A DNA stretch of 64,000 nt from Steinernema hermaphroditum (Eukaryota; Nematoda; Chromadorea; Rhabditida; Steinernematidae): positions 14,780,769-14,844,768 of the forward strand of contig CM059624.1 in assembly GCA_030435675.1 (NCBI GenBank), given 5' to 3'. The number at the start of each line of letters is the position of its first letter. The stretch's first letter is position 1. Position numbers and translations under genes: made by a program. The notes beneath the pieces are model-generated. The model saw only the letters and a list, made by a program, of their open reading frames with translations. It searched no databases and was not told the DNA's origin. Positions 44,201-55,625 of the stretch are shown in pieces.

Positions 44201-46584
44201 ATGAGAGCCCCCCCCCCATTTCCAACGAGATCCGAACAGATCGTAGTATCCGCGCCCCCAGCGGAATCCAGCACTTGGCCGTTTCGGCTCTGTCTTCTGC
44301 TTGGACTTGATCCGTGTCGAAGAAACAAGAATGTTTCGATTTCAAGAGTGTTTCTATCAAAAGAGGAACTGTCTAGTAATTTGTTAGGAAACGCGACCCT
44401 CTTCGTGTATTAATTGTGCAAAAGATTAGGACTTAGAATGCGCAGGAATGAAAAAACCAGTTGAAAACGGGTTTTTCTGTGAGGCTGACACACGCACGTA
44501 GGAGTGTTCTTTAGTAGGGGACTCATGGAGGTCGTGGGGTGTCACATATTCGATGCTATATATTTGCAGTTCTCCGGTTCTGGGTGATCTGCTGATCTTT
44601 CATTGGTTAGTAGGTTAAAAAATAAAAAAATAAGTAAATAATTGTTTTTAGTACTTAGGTTGCCCACCCATTGTGAATTGTTTCATTTTTCATTCATTTC
44701 CTGTTTTCGTCGATTGATAAACGCGGCTGCGCGCTATTTCGCGCCTTTCTTTTGGGCTACGGGTCAAGTAGTTCTACCCGCTGGCAAGACACAGAAAGAT
44801 GAAGATAGACAGATGAAGGCGCACATAGAATCGTTTTCATTCCAGTCTTATCCGATGGACAATTGGTGGACTATCGGTTTCGGTCTCGGTCTCGAATGCA
44901 TAGCGCCATTGAACCGGTCTACTGGAAGTGTCTGTGCATTTTAAGCGGATGTTTCTCATTTCACAAGCATTACTTATTGTCTGTCTGTTTGCTTCCGCAA
45001 TCTGTTTTGTCACGTGGGAATCTGCGTACACATCAATTAACTCTGTCGTGTTTTTCAGCTCTACCCGTAGAAGACGGTGTTCCCCAAACATATGCAGACT
45101 TTTTTTAATAGTTACCTTCCTTACTCGCACAAGGAACTTAGCAATTATGCAGCGATCTGTTGTCGTTGGCTTTTTGGCTATTTTCTTTTTGGCTTATTGT
45201 TTCCGCCACGCGGCGATTATCAAACTACGTCACCGGAACAATGAGAGATGTTTTTGTCGTTTAGACATGGGGAAGTCAAACGGGAACAGCCGACGTTATG
45301 AGATGTCCGTTTATTTTATCCCCTCCCCTCCCCATAAAGAATTAAAAATTCGATGTATTACTCTAACAGCTGTTGATAAATGAACAAAATTCAAGATTTG
45401 GTCAATTTGTTTATATCAGTGATAGAAATCGCGCCGGGAACCCGAGGTGGAAAACCGATTTCGAACCGAGTCCATGTCCCAATACGAAAAGTCCGTGTCC
45501 TGCCACGGTTGTTTGCATTGCTGATATTTACCTTAGTAGTGAAGTTCGTAGGTTCGACCAACCTCTCTACCTACGGCAATGTTGGGTCCTGCCACGAACA
45601 CCCTTAATTCCTATAATTCTTTATTCTACCCATCCGGATCCGGGGTTTTTTGGGATTCGAGTCTGTTGGGAGCTCCGACTCGGCATCCATTTCTTGCACC
45701 GTATAATTTAAGCTACAATGGCTCAAAAAGTCATCACAAAAAGGTATTTTGTTCGGCCCACTCAAATCTAATGGTAGGTATAGCGTTCCTGTGAATGCAA
45801 TAATTAGTGCTTAGTCTTTTTTTGTGCTGGCTTTGTGTAACCACAGTGTTTACGCAAGACAAACAGAAACACAATCACCCTGTTGTTTAAGTATGCACGC
45901 ACTTGTTTTGATGTCCAACACATGTTTGTATGTGTGAAGATAGCTCTGATTGTTCCTGAACAACACTAGCCTATGTACTCAATGCTCTTGTTATTTTTGG
46001 GAATATTTTTTGGGGTTCGGATTAGAGAAAAACGGTTAATTGCGCTTGATGTTGGCAAAAATATCCTGAAAACAGTGAGCTGCTGAAGAAGAGCGTTCGT
46101 TTCTTTCGGCCTTTTGAAAACAATGCGTAATGTTTATGCCACGAAACCGGGCTGTAGGATTTCGAGAATTGCGTCGTGGATAAGTCAGCTTTTGAAGCCA
46201 TAATTTAGTTTCCTTTAGTTTTCCTATCCGTTGCTGGCGCTTGCAACCGCGTCACGTGGCGAATCGCCAGAGCGGTGACCAGTGCTTATCGTTAGGCTGT
46301 TGTCTCCGAGACTCAGCTGTCAGTTCAATGTTTTGCGAGGTCTTTTTTGAGAGTTCGAACTTTTGAGTGTCCAGCTTTTTTTATTTCTCTTCAATCAACA
46401 GGGAAATAACGGTTGAGTAATGAGCACGAATATTCAGAAACCTTCCGAATTGCCCGCCTTTGACAGGACTGAAACTTGGTTGATAGGTAGTCTTCTAGGC
46501 TTTTTCCTGTTTTTTTTTTGAACAGACCCGATGAGATATGAAACAGACTGCGATGCTATATGATAACTCGCCTGTTTTTTTTCT
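41284..46584. other. gene-poor AT-rich stretch
   Basis: I could not support a gene. Positions 42935-43140 carry a repeat ('ccagacggacaaataacgtaattcagtaatt') that recurs at 56540-56700 and 63215-63300. The short frames at 43285-43566 (cysteine-rich) and 43572-43757 start in good contexts but have no partner exons. A C run lies near 44210. 42200-42560 is very AT-rich. Confidence 0.4.
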
Positions 46585-46586
46585 TT

Positions 46587-46622
46587 GCAATGCATTTTTG
46601 CATTAGAGGTTCGTTATATAAT
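46587..46622 (+). promoter_or_regulatory. family promoter of copy H
   Basis: GCAATGCATTTTTGCAT, a perfect ATGCA/TGCAT inverted pair, is followed at the family spacing by TTCGTTATATAATG. Confidence 0.7.
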
Positions 46623-46656
46623 GACGAAATCCGACGTCGTTTTCACATTATTGACA

Positions 46657-47538
46657 ATGGATGCCCTACCTCTGGACTTCTACGACGAAGTCATCCATCG
46701 ACTCTCCAAATATGACATTGAACCTCTCATGCTCTGCTCCTCGGGATACTGGTCATCTACAGCCGAAACTCACTACAAAAGGCGTCGCGAACTGATGGCT
46801 GGTGTGTCATTGTCATCTAATTCCGAGGGCCCTACGATCGGCGTCAAGCTTTGCCATTTGATAACAAAAGTTCCTTTCGATACAGACTTCAAGTACGACC
46901 GAATCAAGTCCATAGCCTTTATTCATCAGTGGAGCAACGAAACAGAGGAAGCGACACTGGAACAGTTCCAAAAGAAAGCTCTACCAATCATTCGGTCAAT
47001 TGCTAGTGACTGCACGCTGCGCATTACATTTGGAAATACCCTCCACTCACATAATCTGTGCGACATTATCTTTGATGGACTAAAGGATTGCAGTGGCCTG
47101 TCGGACATCAAAGTCGGCAACTATGGAGGAAAGTGCCACCAGTTCATAAGACGTCAGATCGAATTCGGTAATTTGAGAAAACTGGATTTAGCGCAGAACA
47201 CAGCATGGCCAGCGGACTTCCAAGACTTGATGAAAGTGTTCGTGAAATCATCAAAATTTGAGAGCCTTTCTATAACAAATTCCAATTTGGAGTTGGACTT
47301 CGACATGGTGACTTGTGTGTTCGATCGCTTCTTCAGTGGAGACCTGACCGGTTTCTATCTTGATGGAAGTCCCTCATTTCCCTTAGATAATTTAAGAACT
47401 CTCTACCCACAATTTGCGATGATTCCTGTGAGCTGGCCCTCTCAATGGTCAACTGCTCTTTGGAACATTCCCCTGAAATACAGGTCGTTGGAGGTCACTA
47501 TTTGTGGCAATGCAGAAATAACGGTACGACGCTGTTAA
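46657..47538 (+). CDS. F-box-like family protein (copy H), intact
   Basis: Single-exon ORF of 293 residues from the ATG at 46657. An earlier in-frame ATG at 46585 falls inside the promoter element, so the later start is chosen. F-box-like head LPLDFYDEVIHRLSKYDIEP then GYWSS. Family blocks follow: TDFKYDRIKSIAF, LCDIIFDGLKDCSGL, CHQFIRRQIEFGNLRKLDL, WPADFQDLMKVFVKS and CVFDRFFSGDL. The C-terminus (VSWPSQWSTALWNIP) aligns with B (DDWPTPWTTVVWQEP) and J. The family 3' tail (gattcatctccttcca) follows. It is an isolated intact gene in the repeat-rich half. Confidence 0.85.
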   Translation: MDALPLDFYDEVIHRLSKYDIEPLMLCSSGYWSSTAETHYKRRRELMAGVSLSSNSEGPTIGVKLCHLITKVPFDTDFKYDRIKSIAFIHQWSNETEEATLEQFQKKALPIIRSIASDCTLRITFGNTLHSHNLCDIIFDGLKDCSGLSDIKVGNYGGKCHQFIRRQIEFGNLRKLDLAQNTAWPADFQDLMKVFVKSSKFESLSITNSNLELDFDMVTCVFDRFFSGDLTGFYLDGSPSFPLDNLRTLYPQFAMIPVSWPSQWSTALWNIPLKYRSLEVTICGNAEITVRRC

Positions 47539-47639
47539 TTCCACAAAACAACCGCAGTTGATTCATCTCCTTCCAATATTTTCCCTTTATTTGATAAAAA
47601 TATGAGTCATTTTTTCAATGATTTTTGCGAATTCCACTA

Positions 47640-47945
47640 CGTAGCGGGGGATCTTTCATTTGTGCCCCCAGTGATCGGCCGGGTTGTCCACTCGTTCTCT
47701 CGTTCATTCTGATGGGATGAGATCGTTCTTGGCCGTCGTTCTTGGCACAATGATCACTCCGGCTCCTAGAAGGCCTGGAACACCAGGGTAGTGCAGCATA
47801 GTGGCGAACACAAATAAACTTTTTCTCACACCAAAGTGAGTAGACACCAATTTGTTGTACTTCTGCAGACAGTTGTTTAACGGAGACTGCATAATTTCAT
47901 TGATCTTACAGAACCCCACATAAGTTTCCATTAATGAAGTCGTCT
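47640..47945 (-). repeat. dispersed repeat with a 75-codon open frame
   Basis: The minus strand contains GVPGLLGAG followed by a charged stretch and a stop, then ERVDNPADHWGHK, in the same order as at 11450-11610. The upstream part (cacaccaaagtgagtagacac...) is repeated at 48490-48635. It is probably part of an uncharacterised transposable element. Confidence 0.55.
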
Positions 47946-48055
47946 TTTAGTCCGCACTTTTCACCATGACATGCTTGTCACGTTTTGTGTTCACATGATA
48001 AGTCTTTTTCTAAAAAAAAATCGCAACTGCGATGCTAATGATAATTTCTCGCTTA

Positions 48056-48092
48056 GCGATGCATTGTTGCGTTTCGCACTCATCATATAAAG
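48056..48092 (+). promoter_or_regulatory. family promoter of truncated copy I
   Basis: GCGATGCATTGTTGCGT followed by CTCATCATATAAAGG. The inverted arm has one change compared with copy H. Confidence 0.55.
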
Positions 48093-48143
48093 GACGTTGA
48101 TCTGAGCTAAGCTTTCTCGTTCTTTTCGCACAACCGATAAGCT

Positions 48144-48356
48144 ATGAATGCCCTACGTCTGAACTTCTACGCTGAAGTCTTCCAACGACTCTCCGACATA
48201 GCACCTCTTATATTCTGTTCAGGACGCTGGTTATCTGCAGCGGCAACTCATTTCATAAGGCGTCGCGAATTCAGAGTTTTGTTGAAATCGAACAGCGAAG
48301 GTACTAAAGTCGGCGTGACACTTCGCTCTTTTCAAGGAGAAGTTAAGTACAAGTAG
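48144..48356 (+). pseudogene. truncated F-box-like copy (copy I)
   Basis: The open frame keeps the promoter, the start and the F-box-like head (LRLNFYAEVFQRLSDI then RRREFRVLLKSNSEGTKVGV) but is cut after 70 codons (VKYK, stop). The following sequence is unrelated repeat. The missing part is the whole signature-block region. A copy of the 47.8 kb repeat ('caccaaagtgag...') follows at 48490. Confidence 0.75.
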
Positions 48357-49130
48357 AAAAACCATAATCAAAACCAGCACACTTCGCATTTATATTCAAA
48401 TACTATGGGGTCAAACTTTTAAAGTTCGAGGCGACACAGTTGATTCTTGCAAAACGATGTTCTCACACAGTGACCGGTTTCCACACACAAATAGACTCTT
48501 TCCCACACCAAAGTGAGCAGACACAAATTTGTTGTACTTCTGCAAACAGTTGTCTGACGAAGTGTTTGTTTATGATTTCATTCCACTTACAGAACTGTAC
48601 CAGAGTTTTCTATTAATCAAGTCTTTTAGCTATGGTTGATCGTTCCCCATCATGAAAAAGCAAATGATTGTATGTATGAGACATGATACATTGACTGTTG
48701 ACTGATTCAAACCATAATTTAATGTTTTTGGTTTGTGCTGACTGATTGAGATGTTCATATATTCCTTCCTCATCAATCTTCTTTTCATTATTTACCATCT
48801 GTTATGACCCGCTCACACGATATGTCTCAAGTACCTCTGCTGCATATGCTCATTATTTATAACACGCACCGCTGCGGACTCCTAAGAAGAGTAGTTATGC
48901 AATTTTATGGGTGGTCGTTTCGATCGGACAGCCACGTAGTAACATATGTTCTGATCGGAAGTGTGGCGCTTCCTGTTAACATATTTTCCATCACATCATA
49001 TCTTATATCTCGATTTTCACATTTGTCTATTTGTCACCTATGAATAAGTTTTGGCCTATCAATTATCAATCATTTTTGGGGATATAATAAGTTTCTTCCT
49101 CAGATGATTACTCGACTTCTTGCAAGACTC
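48357..49130. repeat. spacer with the 'caccaaagtgag' repeat
   Basis: Positions 48490-48635 repeat 47818-47945 in the same orientation at roughly 80 percent by eye. The remainder, to 49130, shows no gene. Confidence 0.45.
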
Positions 49131-49560
49131 CCATTCGGACACTAATTTGTGCTCTATATTACTTCAAGTTGGGCTCGGAGCAGCACGCGGCTATGGTAAA
49201 AAGGTCATCTTTTGTGTCATTGCCCTCCGGGGAATTCCCGGCAAGGGTCCTTTATCTCTGCGCCCTTCTAAAGATCGCTTTCTGCTTTAGTGAAATCTAA
49301 AATTGGGATAGATTCCACAGAATCTTCTTGACTTCTGATATCACATCGGTAATTTGTTTGTTTTTCCTCAAAATGACATTTACTCATCGCAATTTCTTCT
49401 ATTTTTCCACGATATTTATCTGCTCGGCGACCAAGAAAAGGACAACTTCGGATGAGACGTTTCACCAAACTCTCAATTGGTCGCATCTTTGTTTGAACGT
49501 CCTGTCTGCGATTCCCTTGACACGACATAAGCACGCTAGTGACAGTATGGATTACATGAC
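49085..49560 (-). repeat. about 420-base dispersed repeat, copy 1
   Basis: This segment recurs at 60660-61080 (almost identical throughout) and, cut short, at 55365-55625. Its minus strand holds an 88-codon frame (MRPIESLVKRLIRSCPFLGR...) that is conserved in part in the third copy. I do not recognise the protein. It is probably a transposable element or a dispersed exon. Confidence 0.6.
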
Positions 49561-49599
49561 AACAGCGCGAAGGTGAATACGGGGCTCGCTTCTCTTGTC

Positions 49600-49760
49600 C
49601 GCCACCTTAAGCATATAGGCGTAGTTCTAAGCCGGAGCCTAACCAAGCCGGGGGTTGCCGAAGCCATCGCGACTCGCGATTCGCGACTAAGCCAGATCCT
49701 AGGTCCCGTATTCATTTTTTCTCCCTTCGCGTTCTTCGCTTCGCGCTCTTGTCGGCAAAC
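49600..49760. repeat. 'ctaagccggagcctaaccaagcc' dispersed repeat
   Basis: Same block as inside the 40.1 kb foldback and at 34.9 kb, here joined to a 'cgcgactcgcgattcgcgac' stretch. No gene. Confidence 0.5.
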
Positions 49761-49797
49761 CGCAGTATGACAAATGCGGATGTCAAATAATAATTAT

Positions 49798-49866
49798 TTG
49801 GCACGACTGGGACTGAACCCTCGACCCCCAGCATGGCAGGCAACCACACTGCCAATCAGCCACGCA
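49798..49866 (-). repeat. tRNA-like SINE piece
   Basis: On the minus strand TGGCTGATTGGCAG (box-A-like) and GAGGGTTCAGTCCC (box-B-like) occur about 40 bases apart. A near-identical copy lies at 56235-56302 in the same orientation. The arms do not fold into a proper tRNA. Confidence 0.5.
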
Positions 49867-49927
49867 TATGCCTATAACGCTGCATTACTAGCTGCTGGTA
49901 TTGTCATAGCATTGAATCGGTGACATA

Positions 49928-50156
49928 TAGTCTATTTTTTTCCGAACTCCACATAAGCGATCAATCACCGCGCGGTGGGACCCAGAACTTGAAAGAAAAC
50001 TTGAAAGAAACTTGAAAGAAAAAAAAAACCCAAGCGCATTGAAAGCAGCGAACGAACGCACGAAATATTTGCCTTTCTTCAATGTGCTGGAGCGAATTCT
50101 CGGTCTCGCCGCGCGGTGATTGATCGCTTTTGTGGAGTTCGAAGAAAAATAGACTA
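49928..50156. mobile_element. 229-base MITE with TA flanks
   Basis: Inverted ends of about 65 bases (tagtctatttttttccgaac... and inverse) are flanked by TA on both sides. The interior holds three tandem 'aacttgaaagaa' units. It has the form of a Tc1/mariner-type non-autonomous element. Confidence 0.75.
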
Positions 50157-50158
50157 TA

Positions 50159-51999
50159 GCTTTTTTGCCTGACCCACTCTCACTCGTTTTTAGATTTTTG
50201 AGTATTTACATATTCGACAGCCCTATTGACAATACTCTTCTTATTTTTTTTCAATCCACAACCAATTTTCTAATTACACAAAAGCACGCGCCTCTGGTTG
50301 CCCTTTCCCCCGACCCACTGGCTTTGTTTTTGTTATCTCACCACGGTCAGTTTCACCAATTTACCCGAAAGAGTGCATAGATCTTCTTTCTAGGAGTACA
50401 TTCGCCATCTTTCGGAGCACCCTCATCTACCCGCCATTTAGAACTAATCTTAGTTCAAACTCTATTTTGTTCCTGTTGCACTCATCTTGTTGTTTTCACT
50501 ATCTAAGCGTTCCACTAATTTATTTATGAAAGTGCATTGCCCTCTCTTCTTCAATCGTGTTTCATCTAAGAGCACGCCGACAAGGGTAAAAGGAACTAGT
50601 TGGCCGAGCGGGTCACAACAGTTGACTTGGTATTAGTGAGCTCATGGTAATTTTTCAACATTCTCGTGGTGGGACCAAGGCGATTCTCGCCCTTTTGTCG
50701 ATAGTCGAGATTGTACCGTAACTGGGATCACTAGTTACCAGTTTAACCCTTCGAAATTGTCGGTGGAACTGTCGAAGTGTGCTCGGGGGTCAAAGTGTGT
50801 TCTGAGCATGAACCCGTAACACGTTTCTCACACTTCGAACAACTCGTCGAGCACTTATTGCCGAACAATCACTCCATTTCAAGGTCCCGTTTTAGGTGAA
50901 TAGTCAGCTTTATATTACATAGTACCCCAGTCCAACCTTTATTCACGTCATTGAATCAAATTATCAACTTGCTTCTCAAAAATCGGGAGACTTTTTGTCG
51001 GACCAGAATGCATAACCACTATCAAACAAGTGAGGTTGCGTGATAACAAAGCATCAGGCATCTAGATTTGCTGCTTTGTCCACCACAGGGGTGGTCTATG
51101 TGCCGTTGAACGATTTCGAACTCTTTTTTGGACTCTTTTTGAACTCCATTTCATGTTATATGTGTCAAATGGAGCGGGGTAGTTGAAAATTGGTCAAATT
51201 CCATTCTGAACTTATTAGCTGTCCATGTATTTGTACCGATTCGATAAACAATGAATGGCTCAATGACAATGACTGAGCGACTGACTTCTGGAGTGTAGCT
51301 GATTCTCACAGAGAGGTGAGCCTGTGATAACGGTTTATTGGGAAACTTTTGTTTTACCTTGCCAAATTTAAAAGTACGTAATATTAAGTAGATACTTTAT
51401 TCGCTTTTCTACGAATGAGCCTTGGATCGGCGGATACGCACCGGGGCAGAGATGAGGCACAGATCGGGCAAGTGATGCGCTTGGACCGGCGATGGGATAT
51501 GGCATGCACTGGGACAGAGATGTTTCCTGTTTCATAACCTTTTTTTGCCAATTTCATGTGTTAACGCCTTTGATACGAGAAGGTAAACCAACTACAACCG
51601 TTTTACATTTTTAGTTTTTGTTTCACTTATATCCTGTGGCGATTATGTGGCGGTACAGGATAGGCAAAAGATGTTTTCGTCGGTGTGGCCATTGGGGTAA
51701 ATGTGTGCTGAGTGACTGGACTGTGGTCGATTCTATGGAAAGGCTTCTTATGTTTTGCTCGATCGGAACTTGTTGTTAGGTGAACAATTTAGAACAATTT
51801 GTATTGACGCCGCAGTAACAGAAAGTAGTTGCTTCTGAACCATTTGAGACGATCGCAAAGATTGATGCTCATAAAATGCTTAACCTTAACCCAGAAAACA
51901 TGTGAAACGCAAGCAGGATTCGTCGAAATGATCGACATGAAATGTCACATATTTATTATTTTTATCAAACAAGAGGAAAACGTTATGGAAGGAGATGAA
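50159..51999. repeat. gene-free stretch with dispersed repeats
   Basis: Positions 50250-50400 resemble 63640-63760 ('gtttttgttatct...accac'). 51229-51335 and 51606-51752 match 39778-40104. The AT-rich 50900-51200 holds nothing recognisable. No gene is supported. Confidence 0.45.
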
Positions 52000-52866
52000 T
52001 CAGTAACAATATAACGTTATCTGTCTGCCTCGAACAGTGACCTTTAACTTCCTATCTGTCTCGGGTAGCTCCCAAATGGCACTTGACCATCCAGAGTTCC
52101 AGTCCCAAGGATTCACCGCAAATTCTTCGTAGTCATATCTCAATTCATCCACGGGAAAAGTGGGACTTCCTTCAAGACCGAAAGCAGTCAGTTCCCCTCT
52201 GAAGAATCGATCGAACACACAAGAGACGGTGTCGAAATCCAAAAACACATTGGAATATGCTGTATAAAGGCTCATAGAATTAGGCGATTTCACGAAGACT
52301 TTGATCAAGTCTTGGAAGTCGGCTGGCCATTCAGTACTTCTCATTAAATGAAGTGCTTTCAAATTACCGAATTCGACCTGACGTCTTATGAACTCGTGGC
52401 ACTTTTCTCCGTAGTTGTCGACTTCGATGCTCGACAGGCCACGGCATTCTTTTAGTCCATCAAAGAGAGCGTCGTACGCTTTGTATGGGTGGGGCGTCTT
52501 CCTAGTTGCATACAATGTGCAATGACTAGCAACTGACCGAATCGTTGGTAGTATTTTCGTCCGGAAGTGTTCCTGTGTCTCTTCCGCTGTTTCGCTGTCT
52601 GATAGCTCACTAAAGTAAATACACTTGATACGGTCGTACTTGAAGTCTATGTCGAAAGGAACTTCAATTGGCCAAGAGTAAAGCTTGACGCCGACTTTAC
52701 TGCCTTCCTTGTTCGATGTCAACCGAACAGTTAGTTCGCGACGCATGTTAAAATGAGTTTCGGCTATAGATGACCAGTATCCTGAGGAGAGCTTCAGCTT
52801 TTTGATGTCAGATTTGGAGAGTCGATTGATGACTTCATCGTAAAACTCTAAAGGTATGGTATTCAT
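52000..52866 (-). CDS. F-box-like family protein (copy J), intact
   Basis: Single-exon 288-residue ORF on the minus strand. F-box-like head IPLEFYDEVINRLSKSDIKK then GYWSS. Family blocks: IDFKYDRIKCIYF, DALFDGLKECRGL, CHEFIRRQVEFGNLKALHL, WPADFQDLIKVFVKS and CVFDRFFRGEL. The C-terminus WDWNSGWSSAIWELP aligns with copies B and H. The upstream promoter is at about 52903-52935 and the family 3' tail follows the stop. It lies alone in repeat-rich sequence. Confidence 0.85.
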   Translation of the reverse strand: MNTIPLEFYDEVINRLSKSDIKKLKLSSGYWSSIAETHFNMRRELTVRLTSNKEGSKVGVKLYSWPIEVPFDIDFKYDRIKCIYFSELSDSETAEETQEHFRTKILPTIRSVASHCTLYATRKTPHPYKAYDALFDGLKECRGLSSIEVDNYGEKCHEFIRRQVEFGNLKALHLMRSTEWPADFQDLIKVFVKSPNSMSLYTAYSNVFLDFDTVSCVFDRFFRGELTAFGLEGSPTFPVDELRYDYEEFAVNPWDWNSGWSSAIWELPETDRKLKVTVRGRQITLYCY

Positions 52867-52902
52867 TGTTATTTGTGCAGAAACAACATCGGATTCGACC
52901 CT

Positions 52903-52937
52903 TACATGACAAATTTTAATGCAAAAATGCAGCGCAA
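52903..52937 (-). promoter_or_regulatory. family promoter of copy J
   Basis: The minus strand reads GCGCTGCATTTTTGCAT followed by TTTGTCATGTAAGGG. The inverted element is intact, but the TATA has changed from CATATAA to CATGTAA. Confidence 0.6.
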
Positions 52938-53237
52938 GGAAAGAAAACAGAAAAGCATCGCAGTCGTTTTGTATATAAATGTCCTGTGTGACATTGAGAA
53001 CCGACGAGTCCTCTATTGGCCTTCCGTCACGTTTTTACTTCTCTAACCAGTTAGATTTCGGATTAATGGTCCGAGTAAGACACGGGTTTTGTCAGCGGAC
53101 TCGTTCCGATCACTGGTTCTGCCCCATCATGTCCTCGAAATTTCATGTTGATTCCAACTTCATCCCATTGCAGCTGACACTTTCCGTTGTTCCTCCATAG
53201 TGTTCGGTCCTGACACGACCGTCTAGCCTTAACTGTT

Positions 53238-53797
53238 TAAACTTGGGTTGTTGAACAGTGGGAGGAGTCTCAGGTTCAGTGTGGTGAGGGTCGTTTCAAG
53301 GAGTGGTTTAAATGAAGTTATTGTTTTATTCGGTATCCCCGTGTTTCATACGATCCGTTGCGCATATCCTGTATCGAGCGCGAAACTACACATACGCAAC
53401 ATTTCCACTCCGCTTAACATAAGAAGGAACTCTTGTCGCGTCACAGAGACGTGTCCTTTCCACTTGTCAAAACATTGACTCACCGAAAGCCCTAGTTGTC
53501 GTCGATGATTCCACAGTAAATACGCGTCTTTTTAATAACAACTTCTGTTCTCATTAACCACATATGGTCACACTTTTGAAGTTTCATAATTTGTAGCACA
53601 GCGAAACATTCACCGGTTGTCTTTGACGTGTATGTTATTCGGTGTCTATCGACGACATTCGCCTTGATGGCTCTCGCCGCGATTACTTGATCCGCCGTAC
53701 AAATGGCGCGTTTCCCCTTTGTCTGACTCTTCCTTTTTCTCAATTCACTTCTGTTTTCGGTTCTGTGTTTCATTCCGTTCCCGTGATTTATACCCAA
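53238..53797 (-). pseudogene. decayed ORF, possibly retroelement envelope-like (copy 1)
   Basis: A 101-codon minus-strand frame ends at 53492; after a one-base shift a coherent reading continues toward 53340. The lysine-rich start, spaced cysteines and a short YCG motif before the break loosely recall envelope glycoproteins carried by some invertebrate LTR elements, but this is weak. A second, more decayed relative lies at about 58050-58600 on the same strand. It is non-functional as it stands. Confidence 0.35.
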
Positions 53798-53837
53798 AAC
53801 CTCAAAATTATGTTGTAGACTGTCTCTGAGAGACCGT

Positions 53838-55364
53838 TTGAACCATTACCATGCACCGGAGATAGCATTAACACGGAAGTTATGCCTTTTTTATCACCTC
53901 CACATGTGTTTTCCTATACTTCTCGCGGCCCCCGCCTATGCTCAAGTCCCGCTTGGTCGTTTGGTATTCGAAGAACCAAACGTGGTGAGCACTTTTGTAC
54001 CAAACGCGATACAGAAAGATTTGAACAGGCGCTTTGTCGCTTTCGGATTCTCCCCGATGTTCAAGACCACATGGAACATTTACTATTCGGAAAACTCGCC
54101 GCTGAATATACCGCTAGACGGGCGAAATTTCACAGTTGACAGACCACCTAGAAGTTATGCCTAGTGGAACACTTAACATGTGAGTGCTCCATCTCACCAG
54201 GGGGGAAATGAGATTTCCGCTTCTACATGGGTTCGGATTTTCAAGATTTTCGCGTCGGGTTTACGGTTCGGATACGCGTACAAAATCAGGGAAACCCAAA
54301 CTCAAAATTTCACGAGTGTATTTTATGGATCAGAGGCACTCCGCCTTGCATGACACCAAACAATGGAAAACAGATTATTGGTCCAGAAGTTGTGACTTCG
54401 ACGGTGTTGGTGTCCTCAGCGCATCGACGACCTTCAATGATGGGACTATGGCATCCAGATGTGGAAGCCGGAACAGTCACAACAGTCATCAGGCCAACAT
54501 GGCGCTCAGAAAGAGACTGGGGACCGACCACCCGTAACCGCGACACGAATGGCTGCTCCATCTCACCAAAGGGAGAGGGGATTTCCGTTCCCGTAAAGCT
54601 GGTCCCTCATGCCCACCCAAAAAGCTGATTTCGCTTTTGACGTTTCGAATTTTCACGAATGTTCCGCGGCTGCCAGGCAACTGAAGCGTTTCTCTTTTTC
54701 AACTTTTGAATAACAAATTGAATTTAGTTTTCGACGCCGCCGATCAGAGCTGAAACAACTATCGAAATCCTATTCTACCCCCTCCCTCCTCCACCATCTT
54801 GAGTCCTGTCTTGAGCTCTAAATGTTGATGAGACATTTTGGAATTCTTCGAACATTGACATGCACTAGTACTACCATCTTTCTTGTTATGCTCTTCTCAA
54901 CGCACTATTTTGGGTAAGTCTCTGAACGGGGACGAGAAATATAAATTATACATGAACTCGCTCTTATTTTTGCTCTTTTTTCATTGAGATCTGCATTCTT
55001 AGAAGACAACTCGAAATTTATTCATTTGGGTCGTTTATCGTAAGACGCTGTGCTATAATTAGTAACATTTTGTCATGCAGGTCGTTGTTATCCAATATGG
55101 TCCATACAGGGTGGTCCAAGCGAAATGGCACTTAGACAGAAGTCTAGAAAGCCATTCAGAAATGTTCAAAAATTCAGATCGGTCGCGCTTTGTCGTTTTT
55201 CCGTTCTGTTTTTCATTTTCACCTTGGATTGTCTTAAAAATGCCACTCTAGACTTTGTCAAAGTCTAGTGAGCCGATCCATAATCGGCAATCCGAGCTAT
55301 GGGTCTCAATTCGCTTCACTGGCTATGGTTGATGCTTGTTTTTGATAACCCGGCGATGAGCAAG
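53838..55364. other. unassigned stretch
   Basis: An open frame at 53838-54164 has a hydrophobic start (MCFPILLAAPAYA at about 53904) that could be a signal peptide, but no partner or motif supports it. 'gctccatctcaccaggggg' at about 54188 recurs diverged at 54552. A half-element reading TACAGGGTGGTCC near 55105 resembles a mariner inverted end with no partner. A perfect palindrome (ctagactttg t caaagtctag) lies at about 55249-55269. Confidence 0.35.
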
Positions 55365-55625
55365 CTTCAAGTTGGGCTAGGAGCAACGCGCGGCTATGGT
55401 AAAAAGGTCATCTTTTGTGTCATTGCCCTCCCGGGAATTCCCAATGCATAAGGGTCCTCTATCTCTGCGTCCTTCTGAAGATCGCTTTCTGCTTAAGTCA
55501 GTTCTAAAATTGGAATAGATTCCATAGAATCTTCTTGACTTCTGATATCACATCGGTAATTTGTTTGTTTTTCCTCGAGATGACATTTACTCATCGCAAT
55601 TTATTTTATTGTTCCATGACACTCA
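55365..55625. repeat. 420-base dispersed repeat, copy 2 (truncated)
   Basis: Matches 49160-49420 and 60730-60990 closely, then diverges after about 55620 where the other two continue. Confidence 0.6.

Noticed and set aside
55249..55269. Perfect 21-base palindrome as a Helitron 3' hairpin
   Set aside because: No CTRR end at the expected distance and no matching 5' end.
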